A stretch of 35,000 bases of DNA from Chromera velia. Taxonomy: Eukaryota > Sar > Chromeraceae. Location: positions 1 through 35,000 of the forward strand of contig JAHBMJ010001013.1 in the NCBI GenBank assembly GCA_018398765.1, in the 5' to 3' direction. Numbering within the stretch: the first letter of the stretch is position 1; the number at the start of each line of letters is the position of its first letter. Both the position numbers and the translations under genes were made by a program. This document shows, piece after piece, positions 1 through 11,217 of the stretch. The notes under the pieces are model-generated. The model did no database searches. It saw only the letters and a list, made by a program, of their open reading frames with translations, and had not been told where the DNA came from.

Positions 1-530
1 CCCCCCCTCCAGCTGTCCCTCCGCCGGTCTCCATGTTTCACCAGGTGCTGCATCTCTCCATCCAAGTCTGCCGCTGTCTCTTTCCCAGAGTCTCTCCATG
101 CCAGGAAACAGTTGAATTATTCGACCAATCATCTAGAGCAACGAACAAACATCCAGAGCAGCAAACCAAAAACTTTTTTAGAGTCACTGTTTTTCCATTC
201 TCTGTTTCCTCTGAGGTATGAGAAGATTCACCCAACACAGAGACAAAGACAGGAGGAAGACAGAAGAAAATGAGTGAAAAATGCAGGTAAGCAGACACAG
301 AGAGAAATCATGGATGAATATTTTTGTGTGATGTCGTTTCTGTCTGCCTGATCTGTCTGCCCGATCCATCGGTTCGCGATTCATCCAAAAAAGATCCCCT
401 GATGGCCTGATGGAAGGAAGATTCGAGTCTCTCTTCCTTTCTTCCTTTTCTCTCTCTTGCTTCTTTCTCGTCTGTCAAGTCCCCCCCTCCCTCTCCACTT
501 TCTTGTTCGAAGTAGAGTAGGGAGGCAGAT
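1..530 (-). other. Possible coding exons of a minus-strand gene leaving the window
   Basis: No gene can be proved here, but three minus-strand stretches look more like coding than intron. Positions about 310-518 read as a charged, Glu/Arg/Lys-rich peptide (SGEGGGDLTDEKEARERKG and onward). About 180-213 reads EETENGKTVTLKK behind an acceptor-like CCTCAG. About 1-105 reads RDSGKETAADLDGEMQHL and runs off the left edge. They could be the 3' continuation of the DUF4436 gene: a donor after position 1216 would join position ~517 in phase. They could also be the first exons of a separate gene, or simply 3' UTR. I recognise no family. Confidence 0.2.
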
Positions 531-1120
531 GGAATGACTTGGAGGAGTGTCGACACCTCATGCACTCAGGCAGACGACAGAACTGTTCACTCCTTTTGGC
601 CTTCTATCATTCGTTCATGCAGGCTCTGTGCCTTACTTCCGTACGTGTGGAATGCGCTGCCGACTTTCCTTCTTTAATTCTCTTCAAGTCCCCCAAAAGT
701 CGGTCAGGCGGGCAGAGAGTGAAATTGTTTTGCGGATATGCCAAAAGACTTATTGATTGATGTGCCTCTATTGTTGGATCTCTGTGTGTCTCTGTTCGAA
801 GTCATTTGTGAATGCATGTCTTTTGCTTAGTCCGTCTATCTGAGCGGATCAGAAGGAGCAGACCGATCGAGTCTATAGACATGCAGTCCGTGTGCAGTCC
901 TTTCATTCATTCAATTTGTGCATGACCAATTTGAAACTCCGAGCTCTATTCTTGACCACATTCCGAGCTCACTTCTTGACCACGTTTCGATCTTGAAGGA
1001 GGGAGTCGTCGTCTGGCACTGCGTCCCAAAGCGTGCGGCCCTCCTCCATGAGGGACAGGCGGCTCTTCCTGCAGGATCAATTACAGAAAGACAAAAGGAG
1101 GGAGAAGAGAAGCAACCATT
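531..1120. other. Gap without a supported gene
   Basis: Downstream flank (probably 3' UTR plus spacer) of the minus-strand DUF4436 gene. It contains short ORFs only, and no RNA gene or repeat family that I recognise. Confidence 0.4.
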
Positions 1121-1638
1121 CTAAAGAACAAAAGAATGAATCCTAAAATGCAGCTTGACTGCTCTGTAATCCAGTATACCAGCATAACTGCCTGAAAATT
1201 GACAACCACACCCACCTAGCCGATAAATTGACTGACTCACTGACTCATTGACTGACCCCTGATCGAACGCCGCTTCCTGCGTGGCCTCAGGACGCAGTTG
1301 TGCTGTTGGGGGCCTCTGTCTGTCCTCCAGTCTCTCGTCACTCACCGCCAGACCGGGGACATCATGAGTGTCGTGCTGGGCCATCACTGGGACCTCGAAC
1401 GATGCATTGGCGTCATCCGGAAATCCGACAGACTTCTGCTTGACGGGACTTTCTGGACCCGGAGACTTGTGCTGCTGCACTGTTTCTGATTGGGCCAGCT
1501 TGAGGGAAGGATTCAGAGCCAGACGGGCTGACGGGCTGAGGGCAGACCGGACGGAGGCGGCGTCGGCTGCGTTGACTTCCACCACCCTGCAGCAGGCACA
1601 GACAGAAGTGTATCAGTCATGATGGTTGTACGCGTACA

Positions 1639-1678
<40 letters not shown>

Positions 1679-4434
1679 CATATGGGTGCGAATAAGGAAA
1701 TCCTGTCAGACCCCGTTCAGCCTACATCAACCAAAGTCTCCTACTCCACCCATCATCTCACATTCTTCCTCCTGAAGTATCGATCAAATCAGGACCCGAA
1801 ATATCGATAGAGCGACACTGCAGATGTCATGATCTCCTCACGTCACAGCATTCTGATCAGTCCTCTCTACTTACTGTCCGTCCGCGTTGACCACCAGCAT
1901 TTTGTATCCTTTCCCCTGTTTGATTGCCAGGACAATTCCAATCACACTCGAAGCCACGGTAACCAGGAGGACCCAGTAGAAACACAAAAAGTCAACCGCA
2001 ACTCCGACCTGCATGCATGCATGCATACAGATCATCGTCCAGATCGAGCATGGATGCCGTCGGGGGCGCAATGGAACCCGCTCATCTGGTACAGGCAGGT
2101 TAAGAAAGGAAAAACGCGGCAGGAATCGAAGACACAGGATTGATTCCTGCTCCCGAAAAGGCCACGCAGAGGCCTGATCTCCGTTGGAAAACCTGTACTC
2201 AAAAGCACTCTTCATCATTCTCTTACTTTCTTCACGAACTCACTGACCGCAGGCACATCAGGCATAACATCCCTGATGAAGGGGAGAGCGAAGAGGACGC
2301 CCACAGCAATCGCAGGGACGTCCCAACCGCCATCGGCCTGTAGACGTACAGATGCGCAGAAAGAGAAAATGAAAAGAGGAAGGAAGATGTGCGCACACAC
2401 ACCGTCTGAAGAGAATCGATGCATCGAAAATCCATTTGGGATTGGTCAAGTCCAGATCACGCACTTGATCGTTAAAGCAGAGGAAACAGAATATCAGATG
2501 GGAGCTAGAAAGAAAACTTGCGTGGAGCAGCAAGGGAATAGACTCCACTGGAAATAAAGAAGGCAGTGCAGAGGGACATGGTGAGAGACGCGCCGCTCAT
2601 ACAGACAAGCTAGGACTCATTTCAGCTTCAGGCTCGTTTACCAGTCCTTCTGCCCAGTTCTCTTGTCAACAAAAACAAAACCAGAAAAGAAGAAGACTGA
2701 CCACAAGAATCTGCATGATGGTCAGCACGAACAGGGAGACGGCAGCCATCCACATGAGGAAGCAGATGAAGATTGCCATCACCTTCACGGACAGAGTCCG
2801 GAAGAAAATGATCTCAACATCCACCTGCATGCGTGCAGAGAAAAGAGAAGAGAAGGGAAGAGCAAGGAAGAGATTAACCAGAAAGAAAGAAAAAAAGAAA
2901 GAAAGAAAGAAAGAAAGAACAACAAAGATCTTTTCGTTCGCTAGGAATCTCTTGCTTTGCTTGAGAAGAACCCCTCGATTCTTATCTCCACCCATGCAGA
3001 CCCCATTTTCTCAATTTGCCCGCAGTTTCAACTCCGAAGTCAGAACTCGCCTGCAGAGGTTTCATTTTCATACAGAATTCTTTTCCTTTTTTCATACAGA
3101 ATTCTTTTCCTTTTTTCATACAGAATTCTTTTCCTTTTTTCATACAGAATTCTTGTATGAAAATGAAGTCAGAACTCACCTGCAGAGTAGGCGTGCACGC
3201 GCTTACTATTACGTCAGAGAACAGAAAGAAAAGACAACTGAAAGACAAAGGCCGCCTCAACGCCCTATTCAATCAAAACACCAACGCACGAACCATGTTG
3301 TCCGCCAGTTCCGAGTAGCTGATGGTGCTGTGCCAAATTTGGAGTTGTCCTGCATTCAGCCAGACAGTCCAACTCGATGCATCAGACAGCTAGGGCATGA
3401 GATGCATCAATCAGGATCAGAAAAGTAACAAGACCAGCTTGAGGACAAGAAACTTTCAGCAACAGCAAGTACGCAAGAATACACTTTGGAAAGACATGGA
3501 GCCCACCAAAAGCAATCTATCGGATCGGAAAAAATGACTGCTTCTATAGCGGAACTTTGGCTCTGCAAGTCAGAACCCCAAAAAGAGAAAGAATCTCTTT
3601 CATTACACTGTGTCAATTAGACTGCCGGTTTCTTTTCTTGCCTTTCTTTTTTTACTTTCCAAAGAAACCCGCCCGCTAAAATTTCTTCGGGTGGATCTCC
3701 CTGGAGTGGAGTGGAGTCCCCCTACAACAAACCCAGGAAGGCCCCTCCTCTCTGATCCACTCAATTGTTCTGTCTGAGGACTGACCGAAGATCTCCGCGC
3801 CCACAGGGAGGAATTCTCTGTTGAACACAGTCGTGTTGACTTTGGCAGCCTCGAGATGGAACTTCAGCTTGAACCTGCGAGAGAAATTAAAGAATTCAGA
3901 CGCACACAGGGACACAAAGAGGTCAATAGGCAGAGGGACCATTTCCTTTTCTCTGTTTGTTTTTTTGTGCTGCACACGCTGAAATTCACGAATTGGAAGG
4001 TTAATTCAGATAATTCTTTCTGCAAAAAGAAGACCACGCAGACTTTGTGTGCGACAGCTAGAAATTCTTCCTTTCTGCCACTTCTCGTTGTGTGGAAGTG
4101 GACACGAATCACACACGCACACACACACAGCCTGTTCGCATGATGCAACAGCACGCTTCATGCAAAATCATGCCTTTGGGGGACTGACTCGTCGAATGGA
4201 TAGTCGTACAGGGGCGTCTGCGTGTCGAGAAGGAAGACCCCCGCTTGGTCTGTGAAGTCGTTCCCCGTGATCTTCACGAAGGAGTGCTCCTTCCCCATCG
4301 TCACTGTCAAATAGTCCGCATCTGGAATGTACGCCAGACCACCTCTGTCCATCTCCGCGTATATGCCTGCATTTATGTGAACAAAGAGAGAGTCGGATAT
4401 TTTTGTGAAGACAATCTTGATAGGTGCAGGGACC

Positions 4435-4466
<32 letters not shown>

Positions 4467-5633
4467 AACAGACAAACAGAGCGAAAGGGAGACAGAGAGA
4501 CAGAGAGTGACAGAACGACGTTTGATGTAAGCATATCTGCAGATCCCAGAGGGACACCTCACAGATAGATCCCTTGTCTGCCTGCCTGCCTGCCCGACCT
4601 GCCTGGCCGACCTGCAGGGAAAATGTTGACTACTGCTGTTGCCTCATGAGAAACTGGCTTGACGGCGTCTATGGAGGCCTCGATGATGATGCGGTCCTCG
4701 TTCTCGAGCTCTTCGGGAGACAACTCGGGGGGGTAGATGTGGGCCTCCCCTCGTCTCCTGGCGTGCTGCTGGGAATACCAGTGGGATGGGGCGGCGGCTG
4801 CAAAGAGGAAGAAAGGGAGAGGGGGCGTTTTGATTGTTCCCTAAAGATAAGGTAAGACAGGAGGACGGAAAGAGAAAAACGAAGAAAGGATGAGACGGGA
4901 AGAGGGTCAGACAGACAGACCAACAGGCAGCCAGGTGCTCAAAGGGAAGACTTCTAATCACAACTCTCTTCCACTCCGTATTCAGCAGACCAACCGACCA
5001 CAGGCCATGAGAAAGAGGCCGCCGAAGATGAACACGAACACGGCGACCTTGGGCCGCATGCCGCAGAACTTCTTGTTCGGGTCCATCTGTTCCGACGCTG
5101 TGGAATCCCCCGTCGTGGATCTGCAAAGTCAGATAGCCGGCAGGCAGATAGGCAGATAGGCAGGGGGGCGGTAAGGAGGCGACAGGGAGGATGCAAACAG
5201 TAGAGCATGGCCGCACGCATGAAGGCATGCAGGCTGGCAGAAGGTGGAATGAGGTAGCCGGGAAGACACTGAGCTGCTCATGACAGGATAGCAATCATGA
5301 TATTGATGTTTGAGCCACCGGTCCTGTTCCTCAGCCTCTTTATGACTGATGGGCATGAAAGAACGTCACCATTGCCTGAATGTCGGAAGAGTTCACCACA
5401 TGCTCCGAGGTTTATATATATACCCGTCGAAGGACTCCAATCAAGTGGTCTCGATATGAGAGGATACACCAGTCCCTATATCAAAAGCATGACTTGCACG
5501 ACGCTCGTTTGGGATCAGAGAAGCACAGCGACAGGGTCGAGGGCGTGCATGCAAGCAACGGAATCATTCACGAATACACTGACCTTTTCATATGGTTGAT
5601 ACGAGCACGAGCTGTTCGGCCTCCGCGCATCAT
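1121..5633 (-). CDS. DUF4436-family four-helix membrane protein, ten exons
   Basis: Exons in coding order: 5633-5584, 5120-4999, 4797-4612, 4366-4189, 3874-3786, 3349-3294, 2824-2702, 2337-2248, 2008-1875, 1586-1121. All nine junctions keep codon phase and use GT donors and (C/T)AG acceptors, giving 497 residues. The start is the first of two tandem ATGs in a 50-nt first exon. Order: basic N-terminus; helix 1 about residues 41-57 (KVAVFVFIFGGLFLMAC); a soluble domain of about 180 residues (59-240); then three helices at about 242-268, 273-298 and 305-327. The last part, LFALPFIRDVMPDVP followed by VGVAVDFLCFYW, is the characteristic DUF4436 C-terminal pattern, known mostly from bacteria and fungi. 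Function of the family is unknown. Residues 328-497 are an added disordered Ser/Pro/Gln tail. The 3' end is the least certain part, because a donor at 1216 could extend the gene. It is head-to-head with the plus-strand gene at 6461. Confidence 0.88.
1641..1677. repeat. (TG)n microsatellite
   Basis: Simple TG run in the last intron of the DUF4436 gene. Confidence 0.95.
3036..3187. repeat. Palindromic insertion with 24-bp tandem units, flanked by 23-bp direct repeats
   Basis: Direct repeats at 3036-3058 and 3165-3187 match at 22 of 23 positions (G or A at one site). Between them, an arm at 3064-3080 (ATTTTCATACAGAATTC) is the reverse complement, apart from one extra T, of the arm at 3147-3164. 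The interior holds three 24-bp units at 3081-3152. On the minus strand the upstream copy of the direct repeat contains CTGCAG followed by GTGAGT. The whole lies in the intron 2825-3293 of the DUF4436 gene. The palindrome core is shared with the insertion at 13191-13264. Confidence 0.85.
4431..4480. repeat. (CAGA)n/(CAAACAGA)n microsatellite
   Basis: Tandem CAGA passing into CAGACAAA units, in the intron between exons 3 and 4 of the DUF4436 gene. Confidence 0.9.
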
Positions 5634-6460
5634 CTTTGCTCGGTTAAGGTTTCAAGTGCTTTCAGCGAGATGTTTGTACGGATGTCGAGGGAAGGCAGGG
5701 TCCAGCTGTGCTTTTGCGATTTGCGTCTTCTGTCAGAGTGGTCGTGTGACCCAGGCAACTGTTACTCGATCGTCGGACCTGGATTCAACTCCTTCAATCT
5801 TCAACAAGGAGGTGTAAATACGCTTGGTTCTCAAGAACAGGAGCTGCAGGGACATCTGTGGGCTGCAGGGCAGAACATGCAGAGCTCTTGCCTGCGTGAA
5901 GCTTGACGTGAATCTCCCAAGATGAAACACAACCGATCGGCATTTAAATTGCCTGACCGCGATTTTGCTCGGAATGAATGTCTTCTTTGCGTGCGTCAAA
6001 ATTACTGGTCCGTGAAAGCGAAAAACGGGCCCACACACGCTCTCTGTATCGCAGAATAATTAATTTTCCAATTGATGCATGTATACAATTTATACAATTG
6101 AACATGCATATACACACAATGATTGATACGCAGCAGCATTTTGTGCCCGTCCATACGCTGTGCAGTCTGACGCTGCTTCTCCACTTGCCAGACGCTCTAC
6201 CGGCCTTTGTGCACCGCCGAATCCCTGCTTCATCTTTGCCGATCGAAATGACGACTGATCTTTTGATACCCGACAGAGAGACAGACTGAGCATGCAGGTG
6301 TATATATAAGTCGATCGCCAAGTCAGAGTGACTTACACATGAATCCTCAAAGGAGAGAAGGGCACAGGAAAGGCCTGAAGTAAAACCCAAACAGACCCAT
6401 AGAAAAGAGGCCACATCGAAGTGAGCACGCAGAAGACAGAAGGGACTTTGAGAAAGTCTG
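5634..6460. promoter_or_regulatory. Shared divergent upstream region
   Basis: This 827-bp gap separates the start codon of the minus-strand DUF4436 gene from that of the plus-strand disordered-protein gene, so it should hold both promoters and 5' UTRs. I see no clear TATA box or repeated motif. The stretch 6040-6130 is AT-rich with repeated ATGCAT-like words. The role is inferred from gene orientation only. Confidence 0.45.
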
Positions 6461-7410
6461 ATGGAGGTATCGAACGCTCTGCCCCAACTTGGTGGAGCTA
6501 TGGGTGGGGAGCAGGCGGGTATGCTGGGAACGGGGGACCTCAGTCCAGTGCCCCGGCAGATCTCCTTCTCTCCGGATGAGCCCTCTGAAGCTGTGTGGGT
6601 GGACTCCACAGCAAGCGTGCCGGGGCCCTCGAAGACAAATGAAAGGGAGGGGGGGGGCTCCTTCGGACCAGACTCCATTCGGCAGCAGCACAGCAAGATG
6701 ACCTCCACTGTGGGGGGAGGAGGGACTCACCATAAGTTCCAGTTGAACCTCTCAGTGGCCTCGGCATGTCCCGGAGTGAGTGGGTGCTACGCCACGACAG
6801 ACTCGCAAACCGATACTACCACTGTGAATAGGTTGGGGGGTGCTCGGATGGTCCGTGAAAGAGAAAGAGACGACGAGCACGGTGCCAACGTCCTTGAGAG
6901 GCCCACATCCGCAGTTCCAGATAGACAGAGAGTCCTCGACTTGGAGTCAGACGGAAGCTTCCTGGGGTCTCCAAAGTCGTCCTGTGCCCATGGGGGGGGG
7001 AGAGGCAACTTTCCGGTCTCTACGCAGGTGCGTATTTCTGTCTGCTGCCTGTCTGACTGATGACGCTTTGTCTGTTTGCCTGCCCTTCACTCTGTTCTGT
7101 CTAACTTTCTGTCCGCAAGAAAAGAAGAATAGAGTCTGCTTGTTTCGCTTCCTGTCTGTTTGTCTGCCTGTCTACTCCAAGGTGTTTTGGCCCCTCTTCA
7201 ATCTGGCTCTCGTGGCATGCGCGACACAGGAAGCGTCGTGTTCGCTTAAAGTGGTTCGGCATCTGTATTGATAAAACTGCAGCAGAACCGTCTTTTTGTC
7301 ATTGATTCTTATCAGCAATTTTGCGATAGAAACTTGGTCGAGGCCATTTCTTTTTGTTCAGGAATGAATGTGAAAGGAGCCGTCGGGATTTATTCATGTG
7401 GCTCATACGG

Positions 7411-7450
<40 letters not shown>

Positions 7451-10400
7451 GCGAGAGATGATCAGTAGCAGACAGGCATGGGGGCACCCACTCCTTTGTG
7501 TTTCTATGCCTTTCTCGTCTCATCTCACTGCAGCTTCCTCGCCTTGCACCTGCTCCCTTGAGGATACCCCCACCTCAGCCCCCCTCAGCATGTCAACGCA
7601 CACCCCCTCCTTGTCGCAGTTGCCCCGGACCCGCAGAAGCAGCACCGTCATCTTCGCACGGGTGCAATGGGCCCAGGGGTGGTGACCCTCAGAACCTGAC
7701 GTGCTGGCGTTCAGGACGCCCCTGTCCGCCCCAACTGTTGGAACGGAGAGTTGACTACCACCGAAAGAGGGGAGAGGGAATTCTGAAAAGAGAGCACACG
7801 GAGGAGGGGGAGGATGCCCAGGGGAGAAGAGAAACAGGGAGGGGGAGGGGGGATGTAGGAACTGAGAGTCCGAATTCACGCAAAAGCTTTCAGCTCCACC
7901 ACGTGTGTCTTCACTCACCCACCGCATCCGTGGCAGCGTCAGTGTCCGCTTGTCCCTCTGTCCCCCCCGGTGCGTGCGGCGCCGCCCATGCTGACCACAT
8001 TCATCACAGAGTAGTCCCTCCATGTCCCCGCAGTCCTTCTGCAGAGGCAAGCAGTGGGGGAGGTGCTGGAATTCCAAAGCATCTGGAGGGAGTTGTTCGG
8101 GGCATTTGTGACGTCGTGGCTTGGTCTGCATCTCAGAAAGGACTGATCCTGCCGGATGATGTATTCACGAGAGTCGCGGCAGTTGTCAGAAAGAGAGACG
8201 CGGTGGGAAGGCCATTGCTCGGGGGGGGGAACAATGGAAGGGTGCCCAGTCTCAGTGGCAGCAGTAGCAGCAGTTCAAGCAGTAGTGAAAGTGGAAAAAG
8301 CGGTGCGTCTTCAGCAAGAAGTAAAGACGGGGAGAGTGGGAGTGATGGGGGGCTTATACGTGACTTTCCGGGGCCATCCGCAGCGACCATTACTTTCCGT
8401 CAGAATGGGTTGGGGGGAGAGGGAGGGAGACGGCGATCTGCTGGGGGTAGGGAAGAAAGTCATAAAAGAGAGAGACGGGAGGGGGACGAAGAATATCATA
8501 GAGAGAGAAGAGAATCGAGTCCCTCACGGAGAGAGAGGGGACGAGAGAGGGGAAGGGAAAGAGAAAAAGAAAGAGGAGAAAGGAAAGGGAGGGACAAAAG
8601 GCGATCTTCTAAGTCTGGAATTTTACGCAGAGATTCAGGAGAGGGCTCTGCCAGTGGTCTTTTTCGCCCCGCGACTCCGGACAAGCACAGACGTGGGGGG
8701 AGGGACAGGTCCAAAAGACGAAGCTCATCTTCCCCCTTTGCCGTTCAACCCTTTCCCCCTTCCAGGGAAAAAGACGATCCTGGTGGGTCTCAGGCTGCCC
8801 CTTCAAATCCGTCTGCTGCTGCAGACACAGCCGACCTCAGTAAGACACAACAAGGTCCCGATAGAGATAGAGAGGAATCCCAAGGGGCCGCCAGGAGAAT
8901 ATCCGTCGATCATTTCAAAAACGTTCAACCCGATCTTGACCATGCAGCCCCCCCCCCAACTCACTTCGGGGGGCCCACAGCTTCATCAACAAGCAGCAGC
9001 AGCGTACAACCCGGATCTCTTCCACCTGCACCCGCGCCGGGACCTCCCCCCCGTGCTCCGACATTTGGCTCGGCCCCGGCTCCGGCGGACCTTCATCCTG
9101 CAATGGAAATGAGACGGAAATCGGACTTTGCGCCTGCGCCTTTTCATGCTGGGGGGGAACCGTCAAATGCAGACAGGAGAGGCCAACAGGAGACGGCTGC
9201 CCCGCCACCGGATCTCTCCTCCTCTGGGGGTGGGTCCCGGGTGGCGCCCCTGTGCCAAGTGCCGGTTGACTTTCCCGCAACATGCGGAGGGAATCATGTT
9301 TTTGGCAGTGGTGCAGTCGTGCGTCGGAACGTTGACGGTCTGGCTGTGTTCAGGAGACGGGGACTGGGTGGGGGGGTACAACAGAGAGACGGTGAAAGAA
9401 GCTGCAGCCCTCCCGTGTCTGTCAGAGTCGCACCGTGTGAAGAGCCACCACATCTGGGGTGTGGGGGGGGTGCGCCTGTGGCGGCGCGTTGTGGGAGCGC
9501 CCCCTGTGATGCAGGCAGGAGGGTCGAGTCGCCCTGTGGCCGAGCACATTGGCACCCGCACTGCCCCTCAACTTTAAACAGACACCGCCATCACCACCAC
9601 CATCATTCTCATCGGCCCTGCTCCCGACACTGTTCGCGTGGGAGACGGAGACACCGAAAGTGCTCTGACCGCACACCGTCTCCATCTTGCTCCTGCTGTT
9701 CATACACACACTCCCGCTCCGTCTCCTGTTGTTCCTCCCGATCCCTCTCGCCCTGCTCATGGAGATCTGTCCGCAGATGTTCGAGGGGAAGGGGAAGAAG
9801 AAAGTGTCACGACTACTGTTCAGATTCCTCTTCATCTTGCTGCTCGCCCAGAAGCAGAAGGGAAAGGGGATACAGAGACAGATACACAGGCAGATTTGTC
9901 AGACACAGCGTGATCCCCAGGCAGCCACCCTGGGCCTTTCCAGTCCATCCTGGCCACAGAGGCCATGCGGGGCCCTGGCGGGGGGACTGGGGGCCCACTT
10001 CGTATCCCTATCCCTATCCTTGGCCGGGGTCCCCCCCCCCCTGGCACTCCTCCCCTCCTCCACCGGTTGCAGTTCCGATCTGTCCCCCCCGTCCGGCCCC
10101 CCCTCCTTGCCGCCCCTCATGTCCTCCTCCCAAAACTACCCCCTGCATTCCCCCCTCCCCGCCTCGAGTCACACCCCTCCCCGCCTCATGCCCCCCTCAA
10201 AGAACGGGTCTCTACCACAATCCTCCTGGGCAACCCTGCCAGCCCCCCGTGGAACATCCCGCAATACCCACACTGGGCATGAAGAGCCCACACCCTCCTC
10301 TGGCCGTCTCAGACCCTCCAGCGGGCCCAGGGACCCAGGCAGAGGATCTACACACCACGTGTGCCGGGGCCCCTACCCAGTGCCCCGGAAGTACCGTCCA

Positions 10401-11217
10401 ATGCGGCGGCGCGACTGTCTCGGGTCCCCGAGAGGTGGGGCAACCATGTGATACAACAGAGCGAGTCATCACAGGTGGGTGCAGCCATGTGTTGACTTAC
10501 GTGAAGATTCCCACAGCAATCAGGCCCCAGAGACCTCCAGACCCGTTCAGAGTGCGCAGAGACATTGAGAAGCGCAAAGCCGACAGAGAGGTTTTGAAGT
10601 CCCAGGGAGTTGAGGAGGACGTTCCTACTGAGCAGGTTCTGCAATTCTCCCCCATGGCTCAATCACCTGCAGGCACAGATGTGTTGGAGAGACAGTCAGT
10701 GAGGTCCGACACCTCCTCTCCGTCTCCCAAGAGTCCAAGAAAGGGCTCGGCAAAACCCGTGTCGTCCGCACGGAAGAAGAGTACAGCAGCTTCAGATGCA
10801 GGAAGCGTGAAAAGTGCGGGGGGGAGAAGGGCGACGTTCAATGAGAAGGAGAAAGCGGGTGCAAAGGGGAAAGCGAAATCGGGAGGGAAGTCCTCCTCTG
10901 CTGCTCCGAAGAGGAGTGGGCGCGCCTCTTCTGCTGCCTCCAACGACAGCGCACAGCCTGTTGCAACAGACAGGCCGGGAGGGGGGGACATGAATGTCCA
11001 GAGAGAAGCAAAAGAACGTGCAGAAGTGAGGGAAATGTTTTCAGATGAACCGGCGTTGTCAATTGATTCCAGTTCTTCGTGGCAATTCCCGGCGGTGGCA
11101 GCTGCCTTCATGTCCTCTCCCGCCGCAGCCGCACAGAGTTCAACGCCCGCGGAGGCTTGGGAGCCTCAGACACAGCCAGTACTGACTCTCTCTCCCATTT
11201 CCGGAAAACAAGCATAG
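6461..11217 (+). CDS. Large disordered SR-like, Cys/His/Pro-rich protein, two exons
   Basis: Exon 1 is 6461-7027 and exon 2 is 7534-11217. The 506-bp intron is GT-AG (ACGCAG then GTGCGT; CACTGCAG acceptor) with phase 0, and the product is 1,416 residues. The ATG follows an in-frame TGA at 6449. Exon 2 is open for more than 1,200 codons, which is the main evidence for coding. Composition in order: Ser run near residues 430-441; Arg/Glu/Ser-rich block about 491-598 with RERGRERGREREKERGE; a His run about 871-882; a Cys/Arg/Ser block to about 978 (SCCSSRSLSPCSW); a Pro-rich block about 990-1120; and a basic Ala/Lys/Ser tail about 1251-1331 resembling linker-histone tails. The only ordered-looking piece is around GVVRGICDVVAW. 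No catalytic domain is seen. The SR-like content suggests a nuclear or RNA-associated role, which is inference. Many G runs of 6-9 bases make frame errors possible. Confidence 0.75.
7411..7447. repeat. (CT)n microsatellite
   Basis: CT run inside the single intron of the plus-strand disordered-protein gene, about 90 bases before its acceptor. Confidence 0.95.

Noticed and set aside
540-760. Resemblance of YVWNALP to the C-terminal region of LINE reverse transcriptases
   Set aside because: Only seven residues fit, the next codons need a frame change, and no reverse transcriptase domain is nearby.
2715-3428. 237-codon plus-strand frame
   Set aside because: It runs across exons and introns of the DUF4436 gene in antisense, and includes the 24-bp repeat and a GAAA run.
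7520-8131. 203-codon minus-strand frame opposite the disordered-protein gene
   Set aside because: It is the shadow of a GC-rich plus-strand exon that is open for over 1,200 codons and has matching splice phases.
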